Virus record (IMG/VR): IMGVR_UViG_3300040810_001185
Coordinates: 1-40,337 of that record
Length of the DNA: 40,337 nucleotides
Source of the DNA: a virus
Strand: one strand, 5' to 3'
The position numbers and the translations under genes are program-made. The notes under the pieces were generated by a model. That model searched no databases. It saw nothing but the letters and a program-made list of their open reading frames with translations, and was not told where the DNA came from. How positions within the stretch are numbered: position 1 is the first letter of the stretch; every line of letters starts with the position of its first letter. Positions 20,694-29,974 of this stretch are shown piece after piece.

Positions 20694-21710
20694 TTACAAG
20701 AATGATACCACATTGTAGGTACGGCCATTGTCATCCTCCTGGCTTGGCTCTGGAGCCGGTGTCTTGGTGTCTGTGTAGTTAGGGAAGGAATCAGCATTGT
20801 TATCGAGGAAAGTTTTGAGATCGAGCAGGAAGCGCTTGCCAGCCTCCTGGATCGACATCCAGAGACCGGATACAGCCTGCTGACTGGCTGGCTTTTCTTT
20901 ACCGATACCATTCTCCATGGCTGGCTCTATGATCCCCAGTTCATTAAATTTTAGTCTAAAAAATGGGACTGCATAATTTAGCATCCATTCTGCCAGTGCT
21001 AATCTTATTTTATCTAGTAATTCTGCCTGTGCTATGGTGAAATTGGAGGCTGGAGTGGTAAGCATGTTTTTCATTTGGTCAAATAATGCTTCTCCAAGCA
21101 CTGGCTTAATATAATGCAGTTCTGCTTTGTTGATAGCAGGTCTTAATCTGCTGTATATCGCCCGGCCTCCATCGAGTGGAATATAGTTTGCCAATATTGT
21201 AGCATTTGGAATAAATAGTCCAACCTCTTTGCAATAGGCAGCTGATTTATACCAGGTACTGTATTCAATTTCATTCTTCTCTAGGTATCTGAGGGCTTCT
21301 TCTAGCTTTTTGTATCCGTTGCGAAAGGCTTGCTGTCTTCCTGCCTCTGAGACCCATTTTCTAGGGAATAACCATCTACCTTCGCTGTCTACAGCTTCAG
21401 CTGGTCCCATTTCTGAAACTGATAGCGCCAGTCCTATCAGCGTTTTTTCAAAAGTAAACCATGCCACTGCCGGCCTAAGTACTGCAATGGCTGCAATCTG
21501 TGCTGCTGTGGGTGTGCCTGCCAGTGCTGTGATGAGCTCATCATAAAATTCATCCCCCAATACTGGCTTGATGTATTCCGCTTCTGCATCTTCTACAAAA
21601 GGCAAAACTTTCTCCCAGCTCATATTGGTGCTAAAAGCCGGACAGTATCTATAAAGTGATGCTGTCTGGTCTGAGCTTGTATTGTTATATACGTAATTAA
21701 AAAGAGGCAT
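20694..21710 (-). CDS. Head-tail connector candidate with internally duplicated domain (DUF6712-like)
   Basis: 338 residues. Two homologous helical halves are visible: AEAEYIKPVLGDEFYDELIT near residue 45 and AELHYIKPVLGEALFDQMKN near residue 205, each followed by an AQ(I)AxLxxxRxAxAxW helix. I recall this duplicated helical architecture as DUF6712 in Bacteroidetes phages. It directly follows the portal gene (shared base at 21710), the usual position of a head-tail adaptor of the gp6/gp15 type. The C-terminus is a disordered acidic/proline linker ending TYNVVSFL. Function inferred from position. Confidence 0.6.
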   Translation of the reverse strand: MPLFNYVYNNTSSDQTASLYRYCPAFSTNMSWEKVLPFVEDAEAEYIKPVLGDEFYDELITALAGTPTAAQIAAIAVLRPAVAWFTFEKTLIGLALSVSEMGPAEAVDSEGRWLFPRKWVSEAGRQQAFRNGYKKLEEALRYLEKNEIEYSTWYKSAAYCKEVGLFIPNATILANYIPLDGGRAIYSRLRPAINKAELHYIKPVLGEALFDQMKNMLTTPASNFTIAQAELLDKIRLALAEWMLNYAVPFFRLKFNELGIIEPAMENGIGKEKPASQQAVSGLWMSIQEAGKRFLLDLKTFLDNNADSFPNYTDTKTPAPEPSQEDDNGRTYNVVSFL

Positions 21711-23116
21711 TATTCTTCTTCTGTTGTGGCTACAGGCTCTGCGTTAGCTGGTTCTGTTTGCCCTGTTTTGGAAATGTCTTTGGTCACAAGTTTAGGGTTT
21801 TCAAATCCCCAGTAGATTCCAGGGTATTCAGAATCCCAACTATTAAAGCGGTGAATAAAGTTAAGTACTTCTAGCACCTTAGATCTTTCGTAGTTGGCTT
21901 TGGCATCAGCGATGTTCCAGGCTTGTGTCTGCTCGGATCCGGATGACATGCCTTTGGTGGTGATGACATTGGCGAGGCTTGGATTGACATCAAAAGCAGA
22001 GGTAAAGAAGCTATTCATGGCTTCACTAATTTTGACATATGCTTCATCTTTAATTGTCACCTCAATATTTTCAATTATAAAATCACGCTGAGGATCCTTT
22101 CCTCCTGGCTCCATGTAATAGGTGTCAAGAAGTACCTTGCCTACGTTTTGGGGATTGGTGCAGTAATTATGAAACTTTTCTGTAAGCTCCTTATTGATCT
22201 CATCGGCTGTATAATTCTTGCCTGTAGCCTGGTTGATTTTTTGGAGTTTAGTGTTGATGTACTCTTGGTTGACGCTTACACGCATCCTAATTCCCCACAT
22301 GTTTATGATATTGGCTATGTGCCAATGTGGTATCTCATTTTGGAGCTCACCCGTTTTCCGGGCTCCATACCATCGGGGAAGACCATAGTGTGGGAAGCCC
22401 GGAAAAGGTCGCCTGCCATGTGCCAGTACCCTGGAGGTCTTTGCTTCCCCTGGTACAAATTCCATGGTGCTGTGGTCAAAGTAATCTCTCCAGTTAAAGG
22501 CCTTGAAGCGGGTGTGCTCTGTGGTCATGGTGAAGTCTTTCCAAAGACTAGCTACGATGTATTCTTTGATCGCCTGCCCTTTCTTGGCGTTGGGCTTGAT
22601 GGCTCTGACAGTTGTTGGGTCCAGGCGGTTGATGCGTACTACCTTTCTGGGGGCTTCTACCAGTTTGGAGCCTTTGCTGAAGGTCATGCTGGTGAAGAAA
22701 TTGCCAAGCATTTCGAAGTCCATGAAGCAGGCATAAGCCCAGTCATTAAGGCTGTTGTACTCATAGAATCTCCGGATCTCCTCAGGCCACTGCTCTGGCT
22801 TCAGTCTGATCATGCCTTGCTCGCTGTCCTGATACAGTCCCAGACCGGTACCATGCAGGATGGCCACCTTGGTACCGATCAGGCCTAAGGCGATGGGGTT
22901 ATCTATCACCAGCTTGATCAGGTATTCAGGCTCATTATTGGAGCCTTTGTACCAGGGCAGGATCTCTTTGGGTTCGCTGTTTTTGGGGATATCGATCAGG
23001 CCAGCTGAGTAGATGTTGTTGACCGGTGCAGCTCCCCGGTCTCTGTCAGCTCTGAGGGTGACACTCTGACTATCCTTGTCAAAGTCGAAATCCATTACGG
23101 TGTAGTTCTCTCTCAT
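21710..23116 (-). CDS. Portal protein
   Basis: 468 residues, normal for a portal. Characteristic features are a substrate-like N-terminus with GLIDIPKNSEPKEILPWYKG, a stem/wing region (YLIKLVIDNPIALGLIGTKV), helical crown sequence near the C-terminus (KANYERSKVLEVLNFIHRFN) and an acidic tail (TEEE). It lies after the large terminase subunit with one small gene between, the standard place. It would form the dodecameric DNA channel of the capsid. It shares a base with both neighbours (23116 and 21710). Confidence 0.75.
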   Translation of the reverse strand: MRENYTVMDFDFDKDSQSVTLRADRDRGAAPVNNIYSAGLIDIPKNSEPKEILPWYKGSNNEPEYLIKLVIDNPIALGLIGTKVAILHGTGLGLYQDSEQGMIRLKPEQWPEEIRRFYEYNSLNDWAYACFMDFEMLGNFFTSMTFSKGSKLVEAPRKVVRINRLDPTTVRAIKPNAKKGQAIKEYIVASLWKDFTMTTEHTRFKAFNWRDYFDHSTMEFVPGEAKTSRVLAHGRRPFPGFPHYGLPRWYGARKTGELQNEIPHWHIANIINMWGIRMRVSVNQEYINTKLQKINQATGKNYTADEINKELTEKFHNYCTNPQNVGKVLLDTYYMEPGGKDPQRDFIIENIEVTIKDEAYVKISEAMNSFFTSAFDVNPSLANVITTKGMSSGSEQTQAWNIADAKANYERSKVLEVLNFIHRFNSWDSEYPGIYWGFENPKLVTKDISKTGQTEPANAEPVATTEEE

Positions 23117-23424
23117 TAGTGCCTTACTCTGTATCCGTTGTATTCAATGATGGTGTAAAGGGGAACATTAATGGTCTGATTGGCATCCCGATCATATAAG
23201 CGCAGGAGTTTGCGTCTTTTGATCATGGGTTGGAGTCTGTTGCTTTTCCCTTCCTGCTTTTTCCGCTTGTCAGTACCGGCCTTGATGCAGCGGTGTACCT
23301 TTTTGAAGGTTCCTTGCTTGGGGCCTCGGGTCGTTCTGATCCAGCCTATACTGAATTCTCTTGCCTGATTGCCCTCAATTGGCGTGTTGATTTCATCCAA
23401 TACGCGAGTGATAGATACTTCCAT
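23116..23424 (-). CDS. Small basic protein between terminase and portal (102 aa)
   Basis: 102 residues, very basic and apparently beta-rich: MEVSITRVLDEINTPIEGNQ, then REFSIGWIRTTRGPKQGTFK, KRKKQEGKSNRLQPMIKRRK and a C-terminal strand VPLYTIIEYNGYRVRH. Charge suggests DNA or RNA contact, possibly with packaged DNA or the terminase. It directly precedes the portal gene. No family recognised. Its upstream gap (23425-23627) is a candidate packaging site. Confidence 0.6.
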   Translation of the reverse strand: MEVSITRVLDEINTPIEGNQAREFSIGWIRTTRGPKQGTFKKVHRCIKAGTDKRKKQEGKSNRLQPMIKRRKLLRLYDRDANQTINVPLYTIIEYNGYRVRH

Positions 23425-23627
23425 AGAACAAAAATGAGGGCAATAGAGGGATATTTATAGGACAAAGAGAGGGTCTTTGAATTAATGTTGTAACTTTCTT
23501 TTAATCAGATAATTAGACGAGTCTAAAAATATATTTAGAGTGAATTTGTCACGCGAAATCGCGCGCCCATTGACGAAAAGCAAAAAACAGATTTGCAAAA
23601 TCATGAAATATGCACGTAAATCATTGA
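23425..23627. other. 203-bp gap between terminase and portal block; packaging-site candidate
   Basis: No gene seen. It contains TTAGAC-GA-GTCTAA (23513-23526), a CGCG-AAAT-CGCG hairpin near 23552-23563, a weak CAAAGA/TCTTTG hairpin near 23461-23479 and TGTCCTA on the minus strand (23464-23458). cos or pac sites often lie near terminase genes; none can be proven here. It likely also holds a promoter for the 102-residue and portal genes. Confidence 0.45.
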
Positions 23628-25079
23628 TTACCAAGCAGTTCGACTACCCGATTTAAACAGCCTTCTGAATTTCGCATAGTACCAATTGTCGAAGGTGTCG
23701 CTGAAATGGGTCGCGTGTTCCTGTGCGATCTTGAGTGATCGTTCGCTTCGCTTGTCCTTTTTGAGTCCATCTTTGATGGGTGCTCGCTTGATGGAGATGA
23801 TTACATTCTTACATCTAACCTGGTGAAATCGTATGCGGGGAAGCGTTGGCACGTCTTCCTTCATTGCAGCAGATAGTAGCAGATGTTTGTCTGCATGGTT
23901 TGGGTCCAGGCCTTTGACCATGTTGACTGCTCTCCATCCTGCCTTGGTGAGGCGTTCGATGATCTCTTCATAGTAAGTCTTCTTACTATCCGCGCGGCTG
24001 TTGTTGCCATTACGGTCACCATATACATAGATCTCTTTCCTGTTGTGGGCCTTGTATTTCTTTACGAATTGATCAACCAGGTCTAAGATGGTTCCATTCT
24101 TCACATAGAGACTATCTATCCCGGCCGCAATCATATCTATCTCCTGGTAGATGGTAACACTGTTGAACCTGCCAAAGTCAAAGCTTAGATCTATGGGGAG
24201 GTCAGGATCATAGTGGTCATCCATGGTGGTATGTGTAGCATCCCTGAAGTTGGGGTAGAATCCATCAGGCAACTGCTCTATGTTCTCATTCATCACCTCT
24301 ACCCTGAACTCAAGATCATCCATCTCATCCTTGAGGTCTTTGATGTACTGCTCTCCTAATACCTCAATATTGTCATAAGGTGTAGACTCTATGAAGAAGT
24401 AGTCAGGGTCTTCCTTGGTCTTGAGTATCCACTTGCCTTCTTCCAGGAAGGGCATGGAGGTAACATTGAGGAATGACCGATATAGGGGGCACTGCTCATA
24501 CATATACCTCCAGTATATCCCTGTACCTATCTCCTTTATCTCACCAAATGGCACATCCTGCCAGCTGTCTAGCTCATGCAGTACAGTGGCATGTCTGTAT
24601 CCTCGCATAGCTGGCCTGATATTCTGTGTGAATCTTGAACGCTTAATAAACCCCATCTCATCACCTGCACCCCATTGGAGGGATAGGCCACGGCCTGCAC
24701 GCTCAGCATAGAGGCTGATCAGGTAGACTACTGTCCCATTCTGGAAGCTGATAACATTATCAAACTTCTTCACCTTTCTGTATGGCTCCTCAAAATGGGA
24801 TGGGGGTTTCTTAAATAGTACAAAGTCCTCATCTTCCTCTAATCCATAGGCCTCCCACCTGGTGACTACTTCAGGCAGGGTACTGCCCTTTAATATCTCC
24901 ATGGTAGGTGCCCAAAGGGCTCCGGAGGATTTTGGAAGCATATCCATGCAGTCATAAGAATAGTCGCCGATCACCACGGTCTTTCCGGATCCCCGGCCTC
25001 CTACAAAAGAGCGTTTCTTTTTGTCGGTGGCTAACACGGCCTCTTGCTTCTTATTTGTGTACAGATACTTAGTCTGCAT
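23628..25079 (-). CDS. terL: Terminase large subunit
   Basis: 483 residues. ATPase domain: Walker A GGRGSGKT (27-34) and an acidic Walker-B-like segment LQWGAGDEMG (about 134-143). Nuclease domain: the RNase-H-like acidic set in LSFDFGRF (D about 301), VYGDRNG (D about 353) and HFSDTFDNW (D about 461). It pumps DNA into the procapsid through the portal and cuts it. Its start overlaps the small subunit gene by 11 nt, which supports the pair. Length is typical. Confidence 0.93.
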   Translation of the reverse strand: MQTKYLYTNKKQEAVLATDKKKRSFVGGRGSGKTVVIGDYSYDCMDMLPKSSGALWAPTMEILKGSTLPEVVTRWEAYGLEEDEDFVLFKKPPSHFEEPYRKVKKFDNVISFQNGTVVYLISLYAERAGRGLSLQWGAGDEMGFIKRSRFTQNIRPAMRGYRHATVLHELDSWQDVPFGEIKEIGTGIYWRYMYEQCPLYRSFLNVTSMPFLEEGKWILKTKEDPDYFFIESTPYDNIEVLGEQYIKDLKDEMDDLEFRVEVMNENIEQLPDGFYPNFRDATHTTMDDHYDPDLPIDLSFDFGRFNSVTIYQEIDMIAAGIDSLYVKNGTILDLVDQFVKKYKAHNRKEIYVYGDRNGNNSRADSKKTYYEEIIERLTKAGWRAVNMVKGLDPNHADKHLLLSAAMKEDVPTLPRIRFHQVRCKNVIISIKRAPIKDGLKKDKRSERSLKIAQEHATHFSDTFDNWYYAKFRRLFKSGSRTAW

Positions 25080-25605
25080 ATTCCTCCATCTCTATGGCTT
25101 CCAGCACTTTGGGGTCAGTGGTCCTGACTACTCTCACGCGCTTTTTCACCCGGTTCTCATTCTCCTCTATCCGGTTGGCGCCTGATACATCGATGTAGAG
25201 TTTCATGATTCTGATCTGCTGATCCATATCAGCAGTATCCAGCATCTTCATGAGTCGCTGAATAATGACAAACCTGTGAGCCTTTGCGGTCATCAGGTCT
25301 ATTCTACCAAAAAAGTCCAGTGCTTTTTGCCCCCACACATAAGCATTGGCCATGGAGCAGCCCAGTGATTTGGCAATGATTTTATATGCCTGAGTCGATG
25401 GGTATTTTTGCAGCACTGCTGCACTTTGGGTGATTTTTTGGAATGTGACTTCTTCTGTTTTACTCAGAATCTCTTTGGCCACGATCTTTTTGATCAGGCC
25501 ATCCAATTCTTCAAAATCGACCTTTTTTTTTGCGAGCCTTGTGTTTTTTCGCTCGTTCCGGGTCATTTGATTGAGATCCGCAAATGAGGGAATGACTTTA
25601 GGCAT
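25069..25605 (-). CDS. terS: Terminase small subunit
   Basis: 178 residues. The N-terminal third is basic and helical (RNERKNTRLAKKKVDFEELD). Residues about 73-105 contain a helix-turn-helix (STQAYKIIAKSLGCSMANAY) that would bind the packaging site. The C-terminal half is a helical oligomerisation region (RFVIIQRLMKMLDTADMDQQ) ending acidic (EAIEMEEYAD). The position immediately before the large subunit, with overlap, is canonical. It should form a ring that recognises phage DNA. Confidence 0.8.
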   Translation of the reverse strand: MPKVIPSFADLNQMTRNERKNTRLAKKKVDFEELDGLIKKIVAKEILSKTEEVTFQKITQSAAVLQKYPSTQAYKIIAKSLGCSMANAYVWGQKALDFFGRIDLMTAKAHRFVIIQRLMKMLDTADMDQQIRIMKLYIDVSGANRIEENENRVKKRVRVVRTTDPKVLEAIEMEEYAD

Positions 25606-26395
25606 TTTGAGCGATTTTGAGGTCAGCGATTACACGTTCTATCACAGCAGAAGCATGCGTGATTTGCTTCATCACCCTTTTAGCCTTCACCTTTGAGGCT
25701 GGCTTTTTGTAGGTGTCTATTCTATTAGTGAGATTGAGGTATTTGACATTGAGTCTTGATTTGAGGCTTCCCAAATCAGGTACAGTCATCTCATAGAGAT
25801 CATTCAACCGAAAAGAGCCAATTTTGGCATCTTCGAAGATGACTGGATTATCCTCCTTAGGCTTTTCCTTCTCAAGCTTCTTCAATTCCTCAATTTTCTC
25901 CTCAAGTGGCTGCTGCTGAGCCACAGATTCCATGATCTCTTCTACCAATTGCTTATTCTGCTCAATCTTTCGAGCATTGCCTCCTGGTGCTTCAGGTGCC
26001 AATTTGTTGGCAAGACTCGCCCGTTTTTGAGCCAATTGGCGATTTTGTTGGATGAGTTCTTCCAAATTATCGCTCAAAGTCTCCGGAGCTTTGAGATCGA
26101 TATTAATTGGAGCCTTGATAGTTCCTTTTGTGATGTTCTTTCGGGCTTCATCTGTGGCATGCTCCTGGGCTGTTAGCCTGACATCTCTCAATCCTAATTT
26201 ATTGAGCTGATGCTCCAGGTGTCCCCAGTGTTTGGTCTGTGGATTGGCTTGCCCTCTGCTCAACAGGCGTCTAAGATTGCTTTTTCCTCCAAAATTGAGG
26301 AAGATATCCAGCCCCTTGTCATAGAGTTTCTGGGTGCGAGGGAACCGCTTTTCCAGTTCCTTATAATTCAGTAATTCTTTGTGTAGTAAGTTCAT
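25598..26395 (-). CDS. Coiled-coil protein between tape measure and terminase (265 aa)
   Basis: 265 residues, highly charged and helical. It starts NLLHKELLNYKELEKRFPRT. The middle is coiled coil (LEELIQQNRQLAQKRASLAN and QLVEEIMESVAQQQPLEEKI). The C-terminal 60 residues are basic helices (SRLNVKYLNLTNRIDTYKKP). No recognised family. It overlaps the small terminase by 8 nt and follows the tape measure by 12 bp, so all are co-transcribed. Possible roles are packaging accessory or virion internal protein; neither is shown. Confidence 0.6.
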   Translation of the reverse strand: MNLLHKELLNYKELEKRFPRTQKLYDKGLDIFLNFGGKSNLRRLLSRGQANPQTKHWGHLEHQLNKLGLRDVRLTAQEHATDEARKNITKGTIKAPINIDLKAPETLSDNLEELIQQNRQLAQKRASLANKLAPEAPGGNARKIEQNKQLVEEIMESVAQQQPLEEKIEELKKLEKEKPKEDNPVIFEDAKIGSFRLNDLYEMTVPDLGSLKSRLNVKYLNLTNRIDTYKKPASKVKAKRVMKQITHASAVIERVIADLKIAQNA

Positions 26396-26407
26396 TTTGA
26401 TTTTTTG

Positions 26408-29400
26408 TTAAATCCCACCGGTGCTGGAGCGCTGTTGCCAGGCATCATATACTTCAGCATTCATCAATGCTTCCTTTTCTCCCCAGACAGTGATGTATTT
26501 CATTGTGGCCATGTCTTGCCTGAGCAACTTTAATTCTGCGATAATCGCATCATTGGAGGCTGTGGCATTTTGGACATTTACTGCAGTATCGGCTGGTGTG
26601 GTCGCTCCTCCTACTGCGAATCCCCTTACTCTTACTTTTTCCAGTTCCTGGATGATGGGAGAATATTTGGTGCTGGTCATCATCCAATTCGGTGCTACCC
26701 ACTCAGCTCCTTTCTCTCCGATCACGCCAATAGATCCCTGCCTTACATGACCACCGGTGGCAAAGCTTTCTCTTTGGTTGAGCTTTTGGCCTTGGTAGAA
26801 GTAGTTTTTGCCATCGGTTTGGACTGTGGCTCCACCTTCTTCGAATGGTTGAGCCTGGATGGCTTGTATCTGCTTGGCACCTATGGCCGCTGCAATTACT
26901 TGAAATGGAATAGCAGCAGGATATCCTATGGTCGCGGCTGTTTTTACAATAGATTGAGCGGTGTTAATGATCGTTTGAGCGATTGATATGGCTTTTTGCC
27001 TTTTTGCTGCTTTGGCCTCAGCTGCTTCTTTTTGTTTAGCAAACTTCTCTTCAATGCTTCGCTTTTTGGCTTCATTGTCACCAGCTGCATCTAATTCTTT
27101 CTTTTTGTTAGATTCAATCTTGTTCAGATCTGCATCCAATGCCGCCTGATTTAACTCCGAAACCTGATTTACCAAGTCTCCAATCATCTGGAGCGATTTC
27201 ATTATCTTTTTGAGTCGCTCATTCTCAGCTTCCAGCAATTCTTCTTCTGACTTCTTCTGCTTCTCTGTTCTTTTCAGAGTAGCGTCCATTTTCTTCTTCT
27301 CAATCTCCTTTTGGGTAGCAACACTATCTACTCCAAATTTGTCTTCTAATGCTTTCTTTTCGGCAAGTAACTTCTCATTGAGTGCCAAAAGCTCATCATT
27401 CAGCTGTTCCTGAACTTCCTTTTGGTCTTCTCCATCTTCCAACCTTTTAACCGCATTTTGAATGGCAAAAAGTTCTTCCTGCCCATATCGTTGCTGAATT
27501 TGATTCAGCTCATCATCAAATTGCTTTTGCTGTGAGTCAGCACTTGACTTCCTGATATCAGCCATGGCCGCTGCCTGTTTGGCTTTGGCGCTGGTTTGGA
27601 TTTGGGTGATCTCATTAGTCATTCTCTGCTCCGACTCTTTGATCTGGGCTTCCATCTCGGCGGTGATAGTATCACTGTCACCTATGATGATTTGCTTTCG
27701 GGCAGCTGCCTGGTCTTTGATGAGCTGTATCTGCTCATCAAGGTTTTGGTTTACTGTATCATTGATTTGCTTCCCGGCATCCAGCTCAATCTGGAGTCTT
27801 TGAGCCTGAATCTCTTCAGATGTACCGGTGAGTGCATCAATTTTGGCTTGTGCCTGAGCTTTGATGTCTTCAAGCTCCTTATCAGCAGATTGATTCCTGA
27901 TCACTTCAAGCTGTTCCAGGTACTGGGCTTCCAGCAGCTTTTGCTGAGCAGCTATTTGCTCCACGCTGCCTTTGAGCGCGGCTTTCTTTTGGTCTGTCTG
28001 TAGGCGTAGCTGAGCGATCTGTTTTTCTTCTCCTTCCTGCATGAGATCAACCATCAGTTTATTGATCTCCATCTCAGCCTTGGCGTAAACTTCAGCCTGT
28101 TTTTTGAGTTCTTTGGTGGTCAGGTTGCGCTCAGCGTCCAGGGTATTTTGCCTTTCCTTGAGGCGTGTGCTTCTGGTTGCTTGCTCTTGCCGCTGAGCCG
28201 CTTGCTTGCGCTTGATCTCTTGAGCCTTCTCAAAGTCTTCTCTCTGCTTTGCTACTTTATCCTGGAGCTGTTGTTTCAGGTCTTCACTACTTACTTCCAC
28301 ATCGATAGTGAGATCAATATTCTCAATCTCTTTGATGCCCAATAGGCCATTGATGGCATTGATTGCAGTGAAAAGGTTATTGACCAGGTTAGAGAGAGCT
28401 CTGAGCACTACATTGATGGACTCAGCAGCCTGTACCCTGAATATCTTGAAATTATCTACCAGGTACCTGATAGATGTGGATGCTCTTGCGATGCCCTGAA
28501 GTATAAAGGTCTTCACCCTTTTGGTCACTACTCCAAACCAATGACCAACACCACTCAGGCTCATGCTGATTTCTTCCTGAGCAGCTGTGAGCTCCTTCTC
28601 AACTTCCAATTGCTCAATCTGTCTTTGGATGTAGATATTGGAAGTGTCCACCACTTCATCCATTGAGCCTTTGATATTTTGCAGGCCAATGATGAAATCA
28701 GCTCCCACATCTTCACCGGGTCCTCCAAAGAGGTTACTGATAACAGCTTGTGTCTCGGCACTGTCAGCGCCCAGCTCTCCCATCTTGCCACCAATCTCAT
28801 TAAGGGCTTCAATGCTGGTCTTTTCGCCAGTTTTGATACCATTGACAATGTTGTTGGTGAAGTCAACGCCAAAGCTTTTTTCTAGCACTTCGCGCTGACC
28901 ATTGGTGAGGTCCTTTATCCTTACATTGAATTCTTTGATGGCATCCGGGATCTTGTCCTGGAAGGCTCCATCGACAATGCCTGAAGCGATGACTGCATAA
29001 GCTTCTTCCTGCTCCAGGCCTGCGGCCTTGAGTGCTGGTGCATATTCCTTGATCTGGTCAAGAAACTCCTGACCCTGATGGCCTGTAGCGAGTAGGCCTT
29101 TTTCAATCAGGTCCAGGGTCTCGGTCATTTCTGTGCCGAATACATTGGCATTTGCAGAGCCCGTTCTCAGAACTTCATTGAAATCCTGCTCAAAAGTTCT
29201 GCTGATGGCCATGATCTGAGCATTGACTTCACTCAATCCCTCGCCTGTCAGATCAGTGAATTTGCTTACTTCTTCCCGGGCATTCTCAAACTCCTGTGAC
29301 ATCACAAAGAGCTCTTTGGCGCCTGCGACTATGCCCGTTATCCCGGTGATCACCAAGCCCAAGGGGCCTAATAGCTTTGAGATAGAACCACCAATGGCCC

Positions 29401-29719
29401 CACCTACCTTTCCAAATACTCCAGGAAGTTTTGAGAATCGGGCTGAAAGTTGATTGGCATTTTGCTTGCCCTTTTTGCCAATTTGGTCTTGCTCATCGGC
29501 TAATCCCCGGGCTGCTTTTCGGGTTTTTTTGAGTTCTTCTTCCAGCTTCTTGATCTCAAGCGCCTTTTTGTTAAACTCTTCACTACCTGCCTCCAGATGT
29601 TTGATCTCTCCTCTCAGCTTTCGGTAAGCCTTTTCCATGTCACCCAGTGTCCTTTTTACCGGTTCACCGTTGATTTCTATCTCAATCTGGACTTTATCAC
29701 TTCTTACTGATCCTGCCAT
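26408..29719 (-). CDS. Tail tape measure protein
   Basis: 1103 residues. The N-terminus is coiled coil (YRKLRGEIKHLEAGSEEFNK), then a glycine-rich hydrophobic region (GKVGGAIGGSISKLLGPLGL, about 105-135), the TMP core (FENAREEVSKFTDLTGEGLS, AYAVIASGIVDGAFQDKIPD), long coiled coils from about 470 to 900, a second hydrophobic segment (YPAAIPFQVIAAAIGAKQIQ) and the usual FATGGHVRQGSIGVIGEKGA C-terminal region. It sets tail length and may help DNA entry; a length of 1103 residues suits a long tail. It is preceded by a hairpin with U tract 41 nt before the ATG. Confidence 0.9.
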   Translation of the reverse strand: MAGSVRSDKVQIEIEINGEPVKRTLGDMEKAYRKLRGEIKHLEAGSEEFNKKALEIKKLEEELKKTRKAARGLADEQDQIGKKGKQNANQLSARFSKLPGVFGKVGGAIGGSISKLLGPLGLVITGITGIVAGAKELFVMSQEFENAREEVSKFTDLTGEGLSEVNAQIMAISRTFEQDFNEVLRTGSANANVFGTEMTETLDLIEKGLLATGHQGQEFLDQIKEYAPALKAAGLEQEEAYAVIASGIVDGAFQDKIPDAIKEFNVRIKDLTNGQREVLEKSFGVDFTNNIVNGIKTGEKTSIEALNEIGGKMGELGADSAETQAVISNLFGGPGEDVGADFIIGLQNIKGSMDEVVDTSNIYIQRQIEQLEVEKELTAAQEEISMSLSGVGHWFGVVTKRVKTFILQGIARASTSIRYLVDNFKIFRVQAAESINVVLRALSNLVNNLFTAINAINGLLGIKEIENIDLTIDVEVSSEDLKQQLQDKVAKQREDFEKAQEIKRKQAAQRQEQATRSTRLKERQNTLDAERNLTTKELKKQAEVYAKAEMEINKLMVDLMQEGEEKQIAQLRLQTDQKKAALKGSVEQIAAQQKLLEAQYLEQLEVIRNQSADKELEDIKAQAQAKIDALTGTSEEIQAQRLQIELDAGKQINDTVNQNLDEQIQLIKDQAAARKQIIIGDSDTITAEMEAQIKESEQRMTNEITQIQTSAKAKQAAAMADIRKSSADSQQKQFDDELNQIQQRYGQEELFAIQNAVKRLEDGEDQKEVQEQLNDELLALNEKLLAEKKALEDKFGVDSVATQKEIEKKKMDATLKRTEKQKKSEEELLEAENERLKKIMKSLQMIGDLVNQVSELNQAALDADLNKIESNKKKELDAAGDNEAKKRSIEEKFAKQKEAAEAKAAKRQKAISIAQTIINTAQSIVKTAATIGYPAAIPFQVIAAAIGAKQIQAIQAQPFEEGGATVQTDGKNYFYQGQKLNQRESFATGGHVRQGSIGVIGEKGAEWVAPNWMMTSTKYSPIIQELEKVRVRGFAVGGATTPADTAVNVQNATASNDAIIAELKLLRQDMATMKYITVWGEKEALMNAEVYDAWQQRSSTGGI

Positions 29720-29760
29720 GAAACAAAAATATCAGGATCAATACATGATATATAGGACAC

Positions 29761-29787
29761 AAAAAACCGGTAGCTGTGAGCTACCGG
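29761..29787 (-). terminator. Hairpin with U tract 41 nt before the tape measure ATG
   Basis: CCGGTAGCT (29767-29775) and AGCTACCGG (29779-29787), loop GTG; on the minus strand it is followed by TTTTTTGTGTCCTA, identical to the sequence after the hairpin before the protease gene. Confidence 0.85.
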
Positions 29788-29913
29788 CCTACCTTGCATT
29801 TCACTGAGAAATTAGTACAGAAAACCTCTGTCCTACCTCTTCAAAAAAAGCTTTCTTTTTTCAATTATAATATATGTATCAATTTTTGATATACAAAATT
29901 CTGGTACCCAAAT

Positions 29914-29942
29914 AAAAAAAGCGACTATCTCTAGTCGCTTTT
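29914..29942 (-). terminator. Terminator after the 80-residue gene
   Basis: AAAAGCGACTA (29917-29927) and TAGTCGCTTTT (29932-29942), loop TCTC, with A7 on the plus side giving U7 on the minus strand. It ends the 80-codon transcript 33 nt after its stop. Confidence 0.85.
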
Positions 29943-29974
29943 AGCCCTATACAGGAGAATTGAAGTCTCCTTAC

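Larger units (their letters stand above)
29720..29974. other. Intergenic region before the tape measure gene
   Basis: No gene. It holds two minus-strand terminator hairpins (29761-29787 and 29914-29942), TATCAA-TTT-TTGATA (29877-29891), and TGTCCTA in both orientations (29759-29753 minus; 29829-29835 plus). Probably contains the promoter for the tape-measure/terminase operon. Confidence 0.6.

Noticed and set aside
20579-20782. Plus-strand 67-codon frame after the 88-residue gene
   Set aside because: It passes through the bidirectional terminator and into the antisense of the connector gene.
29877-29891. TATCAA-TTT-TTGATA as a second repressor operator
   Set aside because: The half sites resemble the 10622-10645 palindrome, but the spacing between them is 3 rather than 8 bases, so the same dimer would not fit; it may be chance in AT-rich DNA.
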